Assembly: GCF_030908215.1 (NCBI RefSeq)
Contig: NZ_JAVFJK010000002.1
Span: 62,001 to 126,000 of the forward strand
DNA length: 64,000 nucleotides
DNA from: Sinomonas sp. ASV486
GTDB taxonomy: Bacteria > Actinomycetota > Actinomycetes > Actinomycetales > Micrococcaceae
Direction of reading: 5' to 3'
Shown here in pieces: positions 53,110 to 62,084 of the stretch. Each line of letters begins with the position of its first letter. Within the stretch, counting starts at the first letter, position 1. Below the pieces are notes generated by a model, which was given only the letters and a program-made list of their open reading frames with translations, was not told where the DNA came from and did no database searches. A program made the position numbers and the translations under genes.

Positions 53110-54870
53110 GTGGCCCGCAGCATCCTCATCGAGAACGACGTCGAAACCCTGCTCAGCGACGGCACCATCCTCCGCTCCACCGTCTACCGGCCTGTGGCCG
53201 AGGGCGAGCGCTTCCCCGTGCTGATGACGCGGACGCCGTACGGGCGGGACCTGTCCGTCAACTCTGCCTACTTCAACCCGGCTACGGTCGCCGCCGCGGG
53301 CTTCGTGGTGATCCTCCAGGACGTGCGCGGCCGGTTCGGCTCGGACGGCGAGTTCCGTCCGGGCGAGCAGGAGGCGGACGACGGCGCCGAGGCTGTCGAG
53401 TGGGCAGCCCGCCTCCCGTACTCCTCGGGCAGGGTGGGCATGTGGGGCCGCTCGTACTTCGGCGAGTCGCAGTGGCGAGCCGCCCGGCGCGCCCCGCACG
53501 GCCTCGGAGCCCTTGCACCGGGGGTCTGCGCTGCCGGCAGTGCGGACAACGGAGCGCTCTTCCGGGGCGGGGCGTTCGAGCTCGGCTCGCGGCTGAGCTG
53601 GGGACACGGCTCGATCTCCCTCGACACCATCCGCCGCGAGTTCGCCGGCGACCCCGAGCGCCTGCGCCTCGAGCTGGAGGCCTGGCGCGCGCTGGACGCC
53701 TCGTTCGCCGACGGCACGGCCTACCGCACGCTCCCGCTCACCGACCTCAAGTCCCGCGCGGGCACGTTCATGGAGTCGCACATCATCCCCTCGACCGGTG
53801 CCGATCCGGGCGGGGAGGCGTCGGCGGCCTGGAACTGGCCCGTCTCCGAGCCCGTCCCGCTGCCCACACTCCACATCGGCGGGTGGTTCGACATCTTCCT
53901 GCCCAACACCCTCGGCCAGTACCGGCTCCAGCTCGAGGCGTCCCGTCAGGACCCTGCCGTCCCGCGGCCGCGCCTCATCATCGGGCCTTGGAGCCACGCG
54001 AGCTTCACGGCGCTGTTCCCCGACACGGCGTTCGCGGGTGCCTCGTCCGCGGCCGTCGGCGCCTACGGGGACCTCTCCTCGATCCACGGGGAGTGGTTCC
54101 GCCACGCCCTCGCGGACGGCCCCGAGCCCGCCATGCCGCCGGTGCTCGTGTACGTCATGGGCGAGGACCGGTGGCAAGGGTTCGACGAGCTGCCCGAGCC
54201 CTCCCAGCGGCGCGAGCTGTTCCTCTCCTCGGCCGGTGCCCTCGGTGAGGCGCCCGGCGTGGAGGCATCGGCGTCGTACAGCTACGATCCGCTCGACCCG
54301 GTCCCCTCGACCGGCGGCTCGACGATGCACCTCGGTGCGGACTTCCCGGGCCCGGCCGAGCAGTCCGCCGTCGAGGCCCGCGACGACGTCCTGACCTTCA
54401 CTGGCGAGCCCCTCGGGGAGGCACTCACCGTCTTCGGCGACGTGACAGCGCACCTGTACGCGTCGTCGTCGGCCGTCGATACGGATTTCGTGGTGCGGCT
54501 GTGCCGCGTCACGCCGGACGGCCGCTCGGTGGCCCTCGCGGACGGGATCGTGCGCGCCTCATGGCGGGACGCGTGCGCGCACGACGGCGTCTTCCGGGCC
54601 GGGATGCCGCGGCGTCCCCTCACGCCGGGAGCAGTCGAGGAGTACACGATCAGCCTGTGGTCCACCGCGTGCACGTTCGCCGCCGGCGACAGGATCCGCA
54701 TCCAGGTCACGTCGAGCTGCCACCCCCGGTGGGACAGGAACCTCAACACGGGGGCGAGGGCCTTCGACTCGTCCGACACCGTGGTGGCACACCAGCGGCT
54801 CCACCTCGGGGCCGGGGCGCCAAGCCGGATCACGTTCGGGGTCCTTGAACGGCGGGGAGAACTTGCATGA
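53110..54870 (+). CDS. CocE/NonD-family hydrolase
   Basis: The 586-aa alpha/beta hydrolase has the nucleophile Ser115 in GMWGRSYFGE, the oxyanion/Asp region LPTLHIGGWFDIFLPNT, His in IGPWSHASF, and a C-terminal jelly-roll domain (FTGEPLGEALTVFGDVTAHLYASSS, IQVTSSCHPRWDRN). The family includes cocaine esterase, glutaryl-acylases and dipeptidyl hydrolases. With an organic-acid importer and a DUF3237 protein, it probably releases an acid from an ester or amide. Confidence 0.88.
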   Translation: MARSILIENDVETLLSDGTILRSTVYRPVAEGERFPVLMTRTPYGRDLSVNSAYFNPATVAAAGFVVILQDVRGRFGSDGEFRPGEQEADDGAEAVEWAARLPYSSGRVGMWGRSYFGESQWRAARRAPHGLGALAPGVCAAGSADNGALFRGGAFELGSRLSWGHGSISLDTIRREFAGDPERLRLELEAWRALDASFADGTAYRTLPLTDLKSRAGTFMESHIIPSTGADPGGEASAAWNWPVSEPVPLPTLHIGGWFDIFLPNTLGQYRLQLEASRQDPAVPRPRLIIGPWSHASFTALFPDTAFAGASSAAVGAYGDLSSIHGEWFRHALADGPEPAMPPVLVYVMGEDRWQGFDELPEPSQRRELFLSSAGALGEAPGVEASASYSYDPLDPVPSTGGSTMHLGADFPGPAEQSAVEARDDVLTFTGEPLGEALTVFGDVTAHLYASSSAVDTDFVVRLCRVTPDGRSVALADGIVRASWRDACAHDGVFRAGMPRRPLTPGAVEEYTISLWSTACTFAAGDRIRIQVTSSCHPRWDRNLNTGARAFDSSDTVVAHQRLHLGAGAPSRITFGVLERRGELA

Positions 54871-54889
54871 CGCAGGTACTGTCCTAGCC

Positions 54890-55360
54890 ATGGCCCAGAC
54901 ACCACAGCCGCCCGCGCTCGAGTACGTCGGAACCCTCTCTGTCCTCATCGCCGACCCGATCGATGTGGGCCCCACGCCCGAGGGGCACCGGAGGATCATC
55001 CCGATCACGGGCGGCACCGTGTCCGGCCCACGGCTCAGCGGGCGAGTGCTCCCGGGAGGCGCCGACTTCCAGATCCTCCACACCCCGCAGCTCTCGCAGC
55101 TTGAGGCGCGCTATGCGATCGAGACGGAGGACGGCGCCATCGTCTCCGTTGACAACGCCGCAATCCGCGCCGGCTCCGCCGAGGCGCTGGGCCGGATAGC
55201 GCGCGGCGAGCCGGTGGACCCGGCCGAGGTCTACTTCCGGTGTGCGCCCCGGCTGAGGAGCTCGGCCCCGCGATGGGACTGGGTCAACCGGACGCTCTTC
55301 GTGGGAACCGGCGAGCGGTATCCCGACCGCGTCGTCGTCCACACCTTCGCCGTCGCCTAG
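54890..55360 (+). CDS. DUF3237 protein
   Basis: 156 aa. Beta-barrel pattern of DUF3237: LEYVGTLSVLIADPIDVGPTPEGHRRIIPITGGTVSGPRLSGRVLPGGADFQ, YAIETEDGAIVSVDN and WVNRTLFVGTGERYPDRVVVHTF. Members occur beside aromatic or terpenoid catabolic genes but their reaction is unknown. ATG 54890 lies 19 bases after the CocE stop. Confidence 0.87.
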   Translation: MAQTPQPPALEYVGTLSVLIADPIDVGPTPEGHRRIIPITGGTVSGPRLSGRVLPGGADFQILHTPQLSQLEARYAIETEDGAIVSVDNAAIRAGSAEALGRIARGEPVDPAEVYFRCAPRLRSSAPRWDWVNRTLFVGTGERYPDRVVVHTFAVA

Positions 55361-55567
55361 TAGCTTCGGCCTAGACCGCCGGCGATTTCCTCGTGCGCGA
55401 GGGCGACGGCCCCATGGCCCGCTGCGACTGCCCGAACTCCCGATCCGGTTCCGGGCGGTCGCCGCGCCGCACTGAGTCGCCCCGCCGCGCTGACGGGCCC
55501 CACGGGGGCACCCGCCGTCGGCGAGCCGCGATGTTGCAGTCCGAGCCAGCCCGCATAGGGTGAAGGC

Positions 55568-57694
55568 ATGGCGGATGCAGACGATCTCCTGCGCGAATTG
55601 GCCGGTCGGCACGGTGTGGCGACGTCGTTCTGGGGCTGGGGCGGGGCCCTGAAGGAAGTGTCGCCACAGACCCTGAGGTCCGTGCTCGGCGCGCTCGGCG
55701 TACCCGCGGGGTCCGCCGAGGAGATGCGCGCCGCGCTCGAGGACGCCGACCTGGCCGCATGGCGCCGCGTCCTCCCTCCGACCACGGTGGCCCGCGAGGG
55801 CCACGACACCACGGTGCTCGCACACATTCCGCACGGGAGCGCGGTCTCGGTCTGGGTGACGGCGGAGGACGGCACCGAATACCCTGCCCTGCAGGTCGAG
55901 AACTGGGACGAGCCGAGGACGGTCGACGGCGTCCTCACCGGTCGCGCTGCCTTCCTCCTTCCCGAGGGCCTCCCCCTCGGCTGGCACACCCTCCACGCCC
56001 AGAACGAGGGAGGCACCGCCGAGGCCACCCTCGTGGTCACGCCAGACCGTCTCACCACGACAGACCGCCTCGCGGACCGCCAAAGATGGGGCCTCATGGG
56101 CCAGCTCTACTCGGTGCGGTCGTCCCGCTCGTGGGGCGTCGGTGACTTCGCGGACCTCGGCGACCTCGCCGCCATTGGAGCGGCCGAGGGCGCGAGCTTC
56201 GTCCTCGTCAACCCGTTGCACGCGGCCGAGCCGGCACCGCCCATCGAGGACTCCCCCTACCTGCCCACCACCCGGCGGTTCGTCAACCCGCTCTATCTCC
56301 GGGTCGAGGACATCCCCGACTACGCATATCTCACCGGGGAGGACCGCGCGGAGGTCGAGGCACTGGCGGGCGAGTTCGCGGCGTCGAACGCCTCGACAGA
56401 CCTCCTGGACCGCAACGCCTCCTACACCGCCAAGCTCGAGGCCCTCGACATGATCTGGCGGGTTCCCCGGAGCCGCGCACGCGAGGACGCGTACCGCCGG
56501 TTCTGCGACGGCGCTGGGCCGGGCCTGGACGACTTCGCGCTCTGGTGCGCGCTCGCCGAGCGGCCCGACGGACCCGGTCTGCACGAGGACGCGTGGCCGC
56601 CGCCTGCCAGCGCGAGGGCGGACCTCCTCCGGGAGCAGCTCGCGGACCGGATCGACTTCCACCGCTGGCTCCAGTGGGTCAGCGACGAGCAGCTCGACGC
56701 GGCCCAGCGCACCGCGCGGGCGGCCGGCATGGAGATCGGCCTGCTGCACGACCTCGCCGTGGGCGTGCGGCCCGACGGCGCCGACGCATGGGTGCTGGCG
56801 GACGTCCTGGCCCGCGGCGTCGCGGTCGGGGCGCCGCCGGACATGTACAACCAGCAGGGGCAGAACTGGAGCCAGCCGCCCTGGCACCCCGTGCGTCTGG
56901 CCGAGTCGGGCTACGCGGCGTACCGGGACATGCTGCGCACCATCCTCCGGCACGCCGGGGGGATCCGCGTGGACCACGTCCTCGGGCTCTTCCGCCTCTG
57001 GTGGGTCCCGGAGGGCGCACTGCCCGGCGATGGCGCGTACGTCCACTACGACCACGAGGCGCTCGTGGGCATCCTCGCGCTCGAGGCCCAGCGCGCCGGC
57101 GCGATCGTGATCGGCGAGGATCTGGGCGTCTTCGAGCCGTGGGTGCGGGACTACCTGGCCGAGCGGGGGATCTTCGGCACCTCGATCCTGTGGTTCGAGT
57201 ACGACGGCGAGCGCCCCCTCGCGCCGGAGAAGTACAGGCAGGCGTGCCTCACGAGCGTGAACACCCATGACCTCCCGCCGACCGCGGGCTACCTCGCGGG
57301 CGAGCACGTGCGGCTCCGCGAAACACTGGGACTGCTCGAGCGCTCCGTCGAGGAGGAGCTCGCCGCCGCCGAGGCCGAGATCGACGGCGTCCTCGGGCTC
57401 CTCCGCGAGCGCGGACTGCTCCCAGCGGAGGTCAGCCTCGCCGACGAGCAGCGCGTCATCGAGGCGCTGTACGAGCTGACAGCGCTCACGCCCTCGTCCC
57501 TGCTCGGCGTCGCGCTCGTGGATGCGGTCGGCGACAGGCGCACGCAGAACCAGCCCGGCACCTACCTCGAGCATCCGAACTGGCGCATTCCCCTCACGGG
57601 CGCCGATGGCAACGGCATCCTCCTCGACGACCTGCGCCGCAATCCGCGCTTCGCCTCACTCCTCGCGGTGATGCGCAGCGCGGTGGACGGCTAA
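55568..57694 (+). CDS. malQ: 4-alpha-glucanotransferase (amylomaltase, GH77)
   Basis: 708 aa, the long actinobacterial form with an N-terminal beta-domain (about 1-160). The GH77 barrel has MGQLYSVRSSRSWGVGDFADL, NPLHAAEPAPPIEDSPYLPTTRRFVNPLYL, the nucleophile Asp in GIRVDHVLGLFRLWWVP, the acid/base Glu in VIGEDLGVFEPW and the Asp in VNTHDLPPT. It disproportionates maltodextrins in maltose and glycogen metabolism. Monocistronic, with an ArsR gene 60 bases downstream. Confidence 0.94.
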   Translation: MADADDLLRELAGRHGVATSFWGWGGALKEVSPQTLRSVLGALGVPAGSAEEMRAALEDADLAAWRRVLPPTTVAREGHDTTVLAHIPHGSAVSVWVTAEDGTEYPALQVENWDEPRTVDGVLTGRAAFLLPEGLPLGWHTLHAQNEGGTAEATLVVTPDRLTTTDRLADRQRWGLMGQLYSVRSSRSWGVGDFADLGDLAAIGAAEGASFVLVNPLHAAEPAPPIEDSPYLPTTRRFVNPLYLRVEDIPDYAYLTGEDRAEVEALAGEFAASNASTDLLDRNASYTAKLEALDMIWRVPRSRAREDAYRRFCDGAGPGLDDFALWCALAERPDGPGLHEDAWPPPASARADLLREQLADRIDFHRWLQWVSDEQLDAAQRTARAAGMEIGLLHDLAVGVRPDGADAWVLADVLARGVAVGAPPDMYNQQGQNWSQPPWHPVRLAESGYAAYRDMLRTILRHAGGIRVDHVLGLFRLWWVPEGALPGDGAYVHYDHEALVGILALEAQRAGAIVIGEDLGVFEPWVRDYLAERGIFGTSILWFEYDGERPLAPEKYRQACLTSVNTHDLPPTAGYLAGEHVRLRETLGLLERSVEEELAAAEAEIDGVLGLLRERGLLPAEVSLADEQRVIEALYELTALTPSSLLGVALVDAVGDRRTQNQPGTYLEHPNWRIPLTGADGNGILLDDLRRNPRFASLLAVMRSAVDG

Positions 57695-57746
57695 CGGCAC
57701 CCGACCTGCTCCGGTCCGCGGGATTCCGCCCGCGTTCCGTGAAATA

Positions 57747-57766
57747 ATCTGCGTATGAATGCAGAT
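57747..57766. promoter_or_regulatory. ArsR/SmtB-type operator overlapping the regulator start
   Basis: ATCTGC and GCAGAT flank an 8-base spacer (GTATGAAT) that includes the start codon. The AT-rich inverted repeat with a central ATGAAT resembles SmtB/CzrA operators, fitting autorepression of the arsR-CDF pair. Confidence 0.55.
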
Positions 57767-58117
57767 AAGAAGGTGTGCGGACTCGACGTCGACAGCGGGT
57801 ACGTCGAGCTCGCCGTCGAGATCTTCTCGATGCTCGCAGACGCGACGCGCATCCGGATCGTCCTCGCCCTGCGCGAGGGCGAACGCAGCGTGAACGACCT
57901 CGCCGAGGCCGTGGGCAAGTCCCCCGCCGCCGTCTCGCAGCACCTCGCGAAGATGCGCCTCGCACGGATAGTCTCGACGCGGCAGGAAGGCACGCGAGTC
58001 TTCTACCGCCTCGAGAACGAGCACGCGAGCACGCTCGTCTCCGACGCGATCTTCCAGGCTGAGCACGCCCTCGACGCCCACCCCCGCCACCACCACACAG
58101 AGAGGGCGGGAGCATGA
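57755..58117 (+). CDS. ArsR/SmtB-family metal-sensing repressor
   Basis: 120 aa. wHTH: AVEIFSMLADATRIRIVLALREGERSVNDLAEAVGKSPAAVSQHLAKMRLARIVSTRQEGTRVFYRL. C-terminal His-rich helix (AEHALDAHPRHHHTERAGA) plus the preceding dimer helix give an alpha5-type Zn/Ni site. The overlap of four bases with a CDF exporter gene indicates it represses efflux until zinc or a similar metal binds. Confidence 0.91.
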   Translation: MNADKKVCGLDVDSGYVELAVEIFSMLADATRIRIVLALREGERSVNDLAEAVGKSPAAVSQHLAKMRLARIVSTRQEGTRVFYRLENEHASTLVSDAIFQAEHALDAHPRHHHTERAGA

Positions 58118-59238
58118 GCGCGCCGCACGACCACACCCACACCCACTCCCCTGCGGGCCATCCCGCGCACGACGGCGCAGAGCACGCCGCGCGGGACGCC
58201 CATCACGACCAGGATCACGACCACTCGCACGATCACGACCACGGACACGCGCACGGCCACGATCACGGACACGACCACTCGCACGATCACGCGCACGCAC
58301 ACGGTCATGGCTTCCTCGGCGCGCTCAAGGAGTTCTTCGTCCCCCACACCCACGATTCCTCGGACTCGATCGACGACGCACTCGAGGCCAGCTCGGAGGG
58401 CGTGCGCGCGCTCAAGATCAGCCTGTTCGTGCTCCTGGGCACCACGGTGCTCCAGTTCGCCGTCGTGCTCGTCAGCGGGTCGGTCGCGCTCCTGGCGGAC
58501 ACGGTCCACAACTTCTCCGACGCCCTGACCGCGCTCCCCCTGTGGGTCGCGTTCCTCTTGGCCCGCCGCCCGGCCACGAGGCGCTACACGTACGGGCTCG
58601 GCAAGGCCGAGGACCTCGCGGGGCTCTTCATCATCGTGGTCGTCGCGCTCTCGGCGGTCGTCGCGGCGTGGCAGTCGGTCGACCGCATCATCCACCCCCA
58701 GCCCCTCGAGAACCTGTGGTGGGTCATGGCGGCCGGGGTCGTCGGCTTCGCGGGCAACGAGGCCGTCGCGGCCTACCGGATCAACGTGGGGCGCCGCATC
58801 GGCTCGGCAGCCCTCGTCGCGGACGGAATCCACGCGCGGACGGACGGCTTCACGTCCCTCGCGGTGGTGGTCGGCGCTGCGGGCGTCATGCTCGGGTTCC
58901 CACTCGCGGACCCCATCATCGGCCTGCTCATCAGCGCCGCGATCTTCGTCCTCCTGTGGGGGACGGTCAAGAGCCTGGGCCAGCGGCTGCTCGACGGCGT
59001 GGACCCCGAGCTGGTCCACCGCGCCGAGCACGCGCTCGAGCATACGCCCGGCGTCACGGGGATCGAGCGCGTCCAGCTCCGCTGGATCGGGCACCGCCTC
59101 CACGGCTCGGCAACCGTCCGGGTCGGTGCGGCGACCACGGTGGCGAGCGCCGACGTCGTGCGCGGCGACGCGGCGCACCGGCTAGCCCACGCGCTGCCTA
59201 ACGTCGAGGAGATCACTGTCACGACGACTGCGGGCTGA
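58114..59238 (+). CDS. Cation diffusion facilitator (Zn2+-type) exporter
   Basis: The 374-aa protein has a histidine-rich N-terminus (about 60 residues of HDH/HAHG repeats). Six helices follow with the transport-site HxxxD/DxxxD motifs LADTVHNFSDAL and VADGIHARTDGFTSL, then a C-terminal domain (GVDPELVHRAEHALEHTPGVTGI). CDF proteins export Zn2+, Co2+ or Cd2+ by proton antiport. Co-transcribed with the arsR gene; a strong terminator follows. Confidence 0.92.
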   Translation: MSAPHDHTHTHSPAGHPAHDGAEHAARDAHHDQDHDHSHDHDHGHAHGHDHGHDHSHDHAHAHGHGFLGALKEFFVPHTHDSSDSIDDALEASSEGVRALKISLFVLLGTTVLQFAVVLVSGSVALLADTVHNFSDALTALPLWVAFLLARRPATRRYTYGLGKAEDLAGLFIIVVVALSAVVAAWQSVDRIIHPQPLENLWWVMAAGVVGFAGNEAVAAYRINVGRRIGSAALVADGIHARTDGFTSLAVVVGAAGVMLGFPLADPIIGLLISAAIFVLLWGTVKSLGQRLLDGVDPELVHRAEHALEHTPGVTGIERVQLRWIGHRLHGSATVRVGAATTVASADVVRGDAAHRLAHALPNVEEITVTTTAG

Positions 59239-59270
59239 CCGGGGCGGAGCCTCGGGCCACCGCGAGAACG

Positions 59271-59318
59271 ACGACGGCGCGCGGCGCCTTCCGTGGGGAA
59301 GGTGCCGCGCGCCGTCGT
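59271..59318. terminator. 22-bp hairpin terminator containing the ACGACGGCG motif
   Basis: ACGACGGCGCGCGGCGCC then TTCC pairs with GGAAGGTGCCGCGC then GCCGTCGT (one mismatch) around a 4-base loop. It separates the convergent CDF gene and the small gene at 59364-59582. Confidence 0.8.
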
Positions 59319-59363
59319 ACTTCGCCCGCTTGCGGGCGTGGCCGGTTCAGGCCCGCGCCCGAT

Positions 59364-59582
59364 TCAGGCGCAGCGCTCCTGCGTGATCCCGTAGGGGACG
59401 CTGTCGTCGAGGGCGACGGTGTACTCGCCTGCCGCCTCGCGGGTCACGAGGATGCCGCAGCATGGGCTCGTGGCGGCGCGCTTCTGGAGCGTTCCGATCG
59501 CGCTTCCGAGCGCGGAATCGAGCTCGTGGGCGGCGCCGACAACAACGGTGAGTGAATCGTGGGCATGACTGCCGCTGGACAT
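59364..59582 (-). CDS. Small conserved hypothetical protein
   Basis: 72 aa: SHAHDSLTVVVGAAHELDSALGSAIGTL, ATSPCCGILVTREAAGEYTVALDDSVPYGITQERCA. It holds three cysteines (a CC pair and one near the end). No family recognised. AGGAGG lies 5 bases before ATG 59580-59582, which supports the short form; the frame is open upstream to 59789 but without such a site. Confidence 0.65.
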   Translation of the reverse strand: MSSGSHAHDSLTVVVGAAHELDSALGSAIGTLQKRAATSPCCGILVTREAAGEYTVALDDSVPYGITQERCA

Positions 59583-59668
59583 GAGACCTCCTAGCCTCCG
59601 AAGAGTGACAGTAAAGCGTACGCAGTCAACGAAACGTCCAACAAATGCACGAACCCCCTCCCAAGTCC

Positions 59669-59683
59669 GATCAAGCCTTGATC
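59669..59683. promoter_or_regulatory. Candidate operator upstream of the amino-acid permease
   Basis: GATCAAGCCTTGATC is a perfect 7-bp inverted repeat with a one-base centre, 139 bases before the permease ATG and 86 bases before the divergent small gene. The regulator is unknown. Confidence 0.35.
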
Positions 59684-59821
59684 GATACGACATTTGTCGC
59701 ATCATCGGTGTGATCATTCGGACACTCTGTATGGCAAGGGCCACACAGGTCGCGCTGTAGGCTAGAGGCGCCCCTGTTAGAGGGATCACATTGAAGGCAT
59801 TACTGCGAAGGTCTGCGCATT

Positions 59822-61288
59822 ATGACAACGCCCAACTCATCCCGGATCCCGTCTGGCTCAGTGTCGAGCCACGTTGAGGAACCGCACCTCGCCCGCGGTC
59901 TCTCGAACCGCCACATCCAGCTGCTCGCAATCGGCGGCGCCATCGGCACCGGCCTGTTCATGGGTTCCGGCAAGACCATCTCGGTGGCTGGCCCGTCCGT
60001 GATCTTCGTCTACATGATCATCGGCTTCATGCTGTTCTTCGTCATGAGGGCCATGGGCGAGCTGCTCCTGAGCAACCTCAACTACAAGTCCTTCTCCGAC
60101 TTCGCCGGCGACCTCCTCGGCCCGTGGGCCAGCTTCTTCACCGGATGGACCTACTGGTTCTGCTGGGTCGTCACGGGTGTCGCGGATGTCGTCGCGATCG
60201 CCGGCTACGCGAACGAGCTGTGGCCAGGCATCCCGGTGTGGGTTCCCGGCATCGCCACCATCGTCGTCCTCCTCGCCCTGAACCTGCCTACGGTCAAGGC
60301 CTTCGGCGAGGTCGAGTTCTGGTTCGCGCTCATCAAGATCGTCGCCATTGTGGCCCTCATCGCCACGGGCCTCTTCATGATCTTCTCGGGCTTCACCTCG
60401 AACGCGGGCACCGCTTCCTTCAGCAACATGTGGGACCACGGCGGATTCTTCCCGAAGGAGTTCATGGGCTTCGTCGCAGGCTTCCAGATCGCGGTCTTCG
60501 CCTTCACTGGCATTGAGCTCGTCGGCACCGCCGCCGCCGAGACCAAGAGCCCCGAGAAGAACCTCCCCATGGCCATCAACGCCATCCCCATCCGCGTGGG
60601 CCTGTTCTACGTCGGCGCGCTTGTGATCCTCATGTCGGTCACCCCCTGGATGGAGTTCAAGGCGGGCCATTCGCCCTTCATCGGCATGTTCTCCCTCGCA
60701 GGGCTCGGTGCCGCCGCGACGATTGTGAACCTCGTGGTCCTCACCTCCGCCATGTCGAGCGCCAACTCAGGCATCTACTCGACCTCGCGCATGGTCTTCG
60801 GCCTCGCCCAGGAGGGCGACGCGCCAGCACTGTTCGGCAAGCTCTCCAAGCGCAAGGTGCCGCAGAACGCCCTCTTCCTCTCGGGCGTGCTCCTGCTCTC
60901 AAGCCTCGTGCTCCTCTACTCGGGCAAGGACATCGGCGAGGCCTTCGACATGGTCACCACCGTCTCCGCCGTGTGCTTCATGTTCGTCTGGTCGATGATC
61001 CTGGTCAGCTACCTCGCGTTCCTCAAGCGCCGCCCCGAGCTTCACGCGGCCTCGAAGTACAAGATGCCCGGTGGGCGCGTGATGGTGTGGATCGTGTTCG
61101 CGTTCTTCGCGTTCCTCGTCTGGGCGCTGACCACCCAGCCGGACACGTTCACCGCCCTCCTCGTGACCCCGCTCTGGTTCATCGTCCTGGGCGTGGCCTG
61201 GCAGTTCGTCAAGAAGTCGCCGGTCCACCAGGCCCGGATCGTCAACCACCACGAGACCCTCGCCGAGGAGGCCAAGGTCACGGTCTGA
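59822..61288 (+). CDS. Amino-acid permease, CycA/AnsP-like (APC family)
   Basis: 488 aa with 12 helices. Signature LSNRHIQLLAIGGAIGTGLFMGSGKTISVAGPSVIFVYMIIGFMLFFVMRAMGEL, then SFSDFAGDLLGPWASFFTGWTYWFCW and FTGIELVGTAAAETKSPEKNLPMAIN. The closest branch is D-serine/D-alanine/glycine transporters (CycA). Proximity to an ald regulator and ald supports alanine or glycine uptake. Terminated by a 23-bp hairpin. Confidence 0.85.
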   Translation: MTTPNSSRIPSGSVSSHVEEPHLARGLSNRHIQLLAIGGAIGTGLFMGSGKTISVAGPSVIFVYMIIGFMLFFVMRAMGELLLSNLNYKSFSDFAGDLLGPWASFFTGWTYWFCWVVTGVADVVAIAGYANELWPGIPVWVPGIATIVVLLALNLPTVKAFGEVEFWFALIKIVAIVALIATGLFMIFSGFTSNAGTASFSNMWDHGGFFPKEFMGFVAGFQIAVFAFTGIELVGTAAAETKSPEKNLPMAINAIPIRVGLFYVGALVILMSVTPWMEFKAGHSPFIGMFSLAGLGAAATIVNLVVLTSAMSSANSGIYSTSRMVFGLAQEGDAPALFGKLSKRKVPQNALFLSGVLLLSSLVLLYSGKDIGEAFDMVTTVSAVCFMFVWSMILVSYLAFLKRRPELHAASKYKMPGGRVMVWIVFAFFAFLVWALTTQPDTFTALLVTPLWFIVLGVAWQFVKKSPVHQARIVNHHETLAEEAKVTV

Positions 61289-61345
61289 CCGTTTCACCCC
61301 GCCCGATTCCAGGGCGGGTCCCGCGGCCCAGGCCATTGCGGGTGC

Positions 61346-61395
61346 GCACGACGGCGGGTGGCCGGCTCACGCGAGCCGGTCACCCGTCGTCGTGC
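61346..61395 (+). terminator. Long hairpin terminator of the permease gene
   Basis: GCACGACGGCGGGTGGCC then GGCTC pairs with GAGCC then GGTCACCCGTCGTCGTGC with two mismatches around ACGC. The rest of the gap 61289-61621 shows a 20-bp direct repeat (CCCTTGCCTGGCCC, near 61449-61500) and a small CCTTGC/GCAAGG hairpin but no gene. Confidence 0.8.
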
Positions 61396-61621
61396 TCAAC
61401 CCGGCCCATCCCGCGGTGCGTGCGTCAGACGCGCCTCGTTGGGCCGCATCCCTTGCCTGGCCCACGTCCCCCTTGCCTGGCCCGCATCCCCCTTGCGTGA
61501 CCGAGCAAGGAGACGCGGGCCAGAGCAGGCGATGATGCAATACTCGGCCTGAGACCGGCGGGGTCAAGGCCCGGCTGCCCTCAGAGGTTTCGGATGACTC
61601 CGGTCCCGCTACGCTGAGCGC

Positions 61622-61996
61622 ATGAGCCGCTTCGCCCCGCGCACTACCCCGGCCCTCGAGCCTGCCGAAGCAGCCAGACTGGCCGACGCGCTCGCGGCGC
61701 GGGACGTCTCGCTGTTCGTGGACGGCACGGCGCACCGCCTCGCTGGCCCCGTGGACGAGGCGGTCCGCGATCTGCTCGCGCGGTTCGCCCGCGGCGAGGC
61801 CGTGACGGTGAGCAGCGCGGAGGACGTCCTGACGGTCGCGCAGGCCGCCGACCTCGCGGGAATCAGCCACTCCTACGTGCGCAAGCTGACCGACGCGGGC
61901 ATCTGGCCCGTGCAGTACCGGGGATCGCATCGGAGGATCCGGTGCGAGGACGTGCTCGCGTGGGTGGCCGGGCAGAAAAAGTCCCAGGGGACCTGA
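61622..61996 (+). CDS. Excisionase-type HTH protein (orphan antitoxin-like)
   Basis: 124 aa. The C-terminal MerR-like excisionase HTH is VLTVAQAADLAGISHSYVRKLTDAGIWPVQYRGSHRRIRCEDVLAWV. The N-terminal helical part (ALEPAEAARLADALAARDVSLFVDG) resembles antitoxins of PIN/VapC-type pairs in actinobacteria, where a PIN toxin follows directly. Here no toxin gene follows: the stop codon lies inside a 21-bp repeat array and the next gene is convergent. Confidence 0.75.
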   Translation: MSRFAPRTTPALEPAEAARLADALAARDVSLFVDGTAHRLAGPVDEAVRDLLARFARGEAVTVSSAEDVLTVAQAADLAGISHSYVRKLTDAGIWPVQYRGSHRRIRCEDVLAWVAGQKKSQGT

Positions 61997-62077
61997 CCCC
62001 GCATCGTCGGGACATGACCCCGCATCGTTGCGAGGTGACCCCGCATCGTCGAGACATGACTCCGCATCGTCGGGACC
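61994..62077. repeat. Four-unit 21-bp tandem repeat between convergent genes
   Basis: Units start at 61994, 62015, 62036 and 62057, each TGACCCCGCATCGT or a one-base variant plus seven variable bases. The TGA of the first unit is the stop codon of the upstream gene. A TGAGGGGTCAG palindrome follows directly. No spacers are present, so this is not CRISPR. Confidence 0.85.
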
Positions 62078-62084
62078 TGAGGGG

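Noticed and set aside
58114-58310. Dense CACGAC/CACGCAC repeats at the start of the CDF gene as a DNA repeat element
   Set aside because: They encode the histidine-rich metal-binding N-terminus common in CDF proteins and vary in codon order, so protein selection explains them.
61994-62077. Short regular repeats that could suggest a CRISPR array
   Set aside because: Units are contiguous 21-mers without unique spacers and there are no cas genes.
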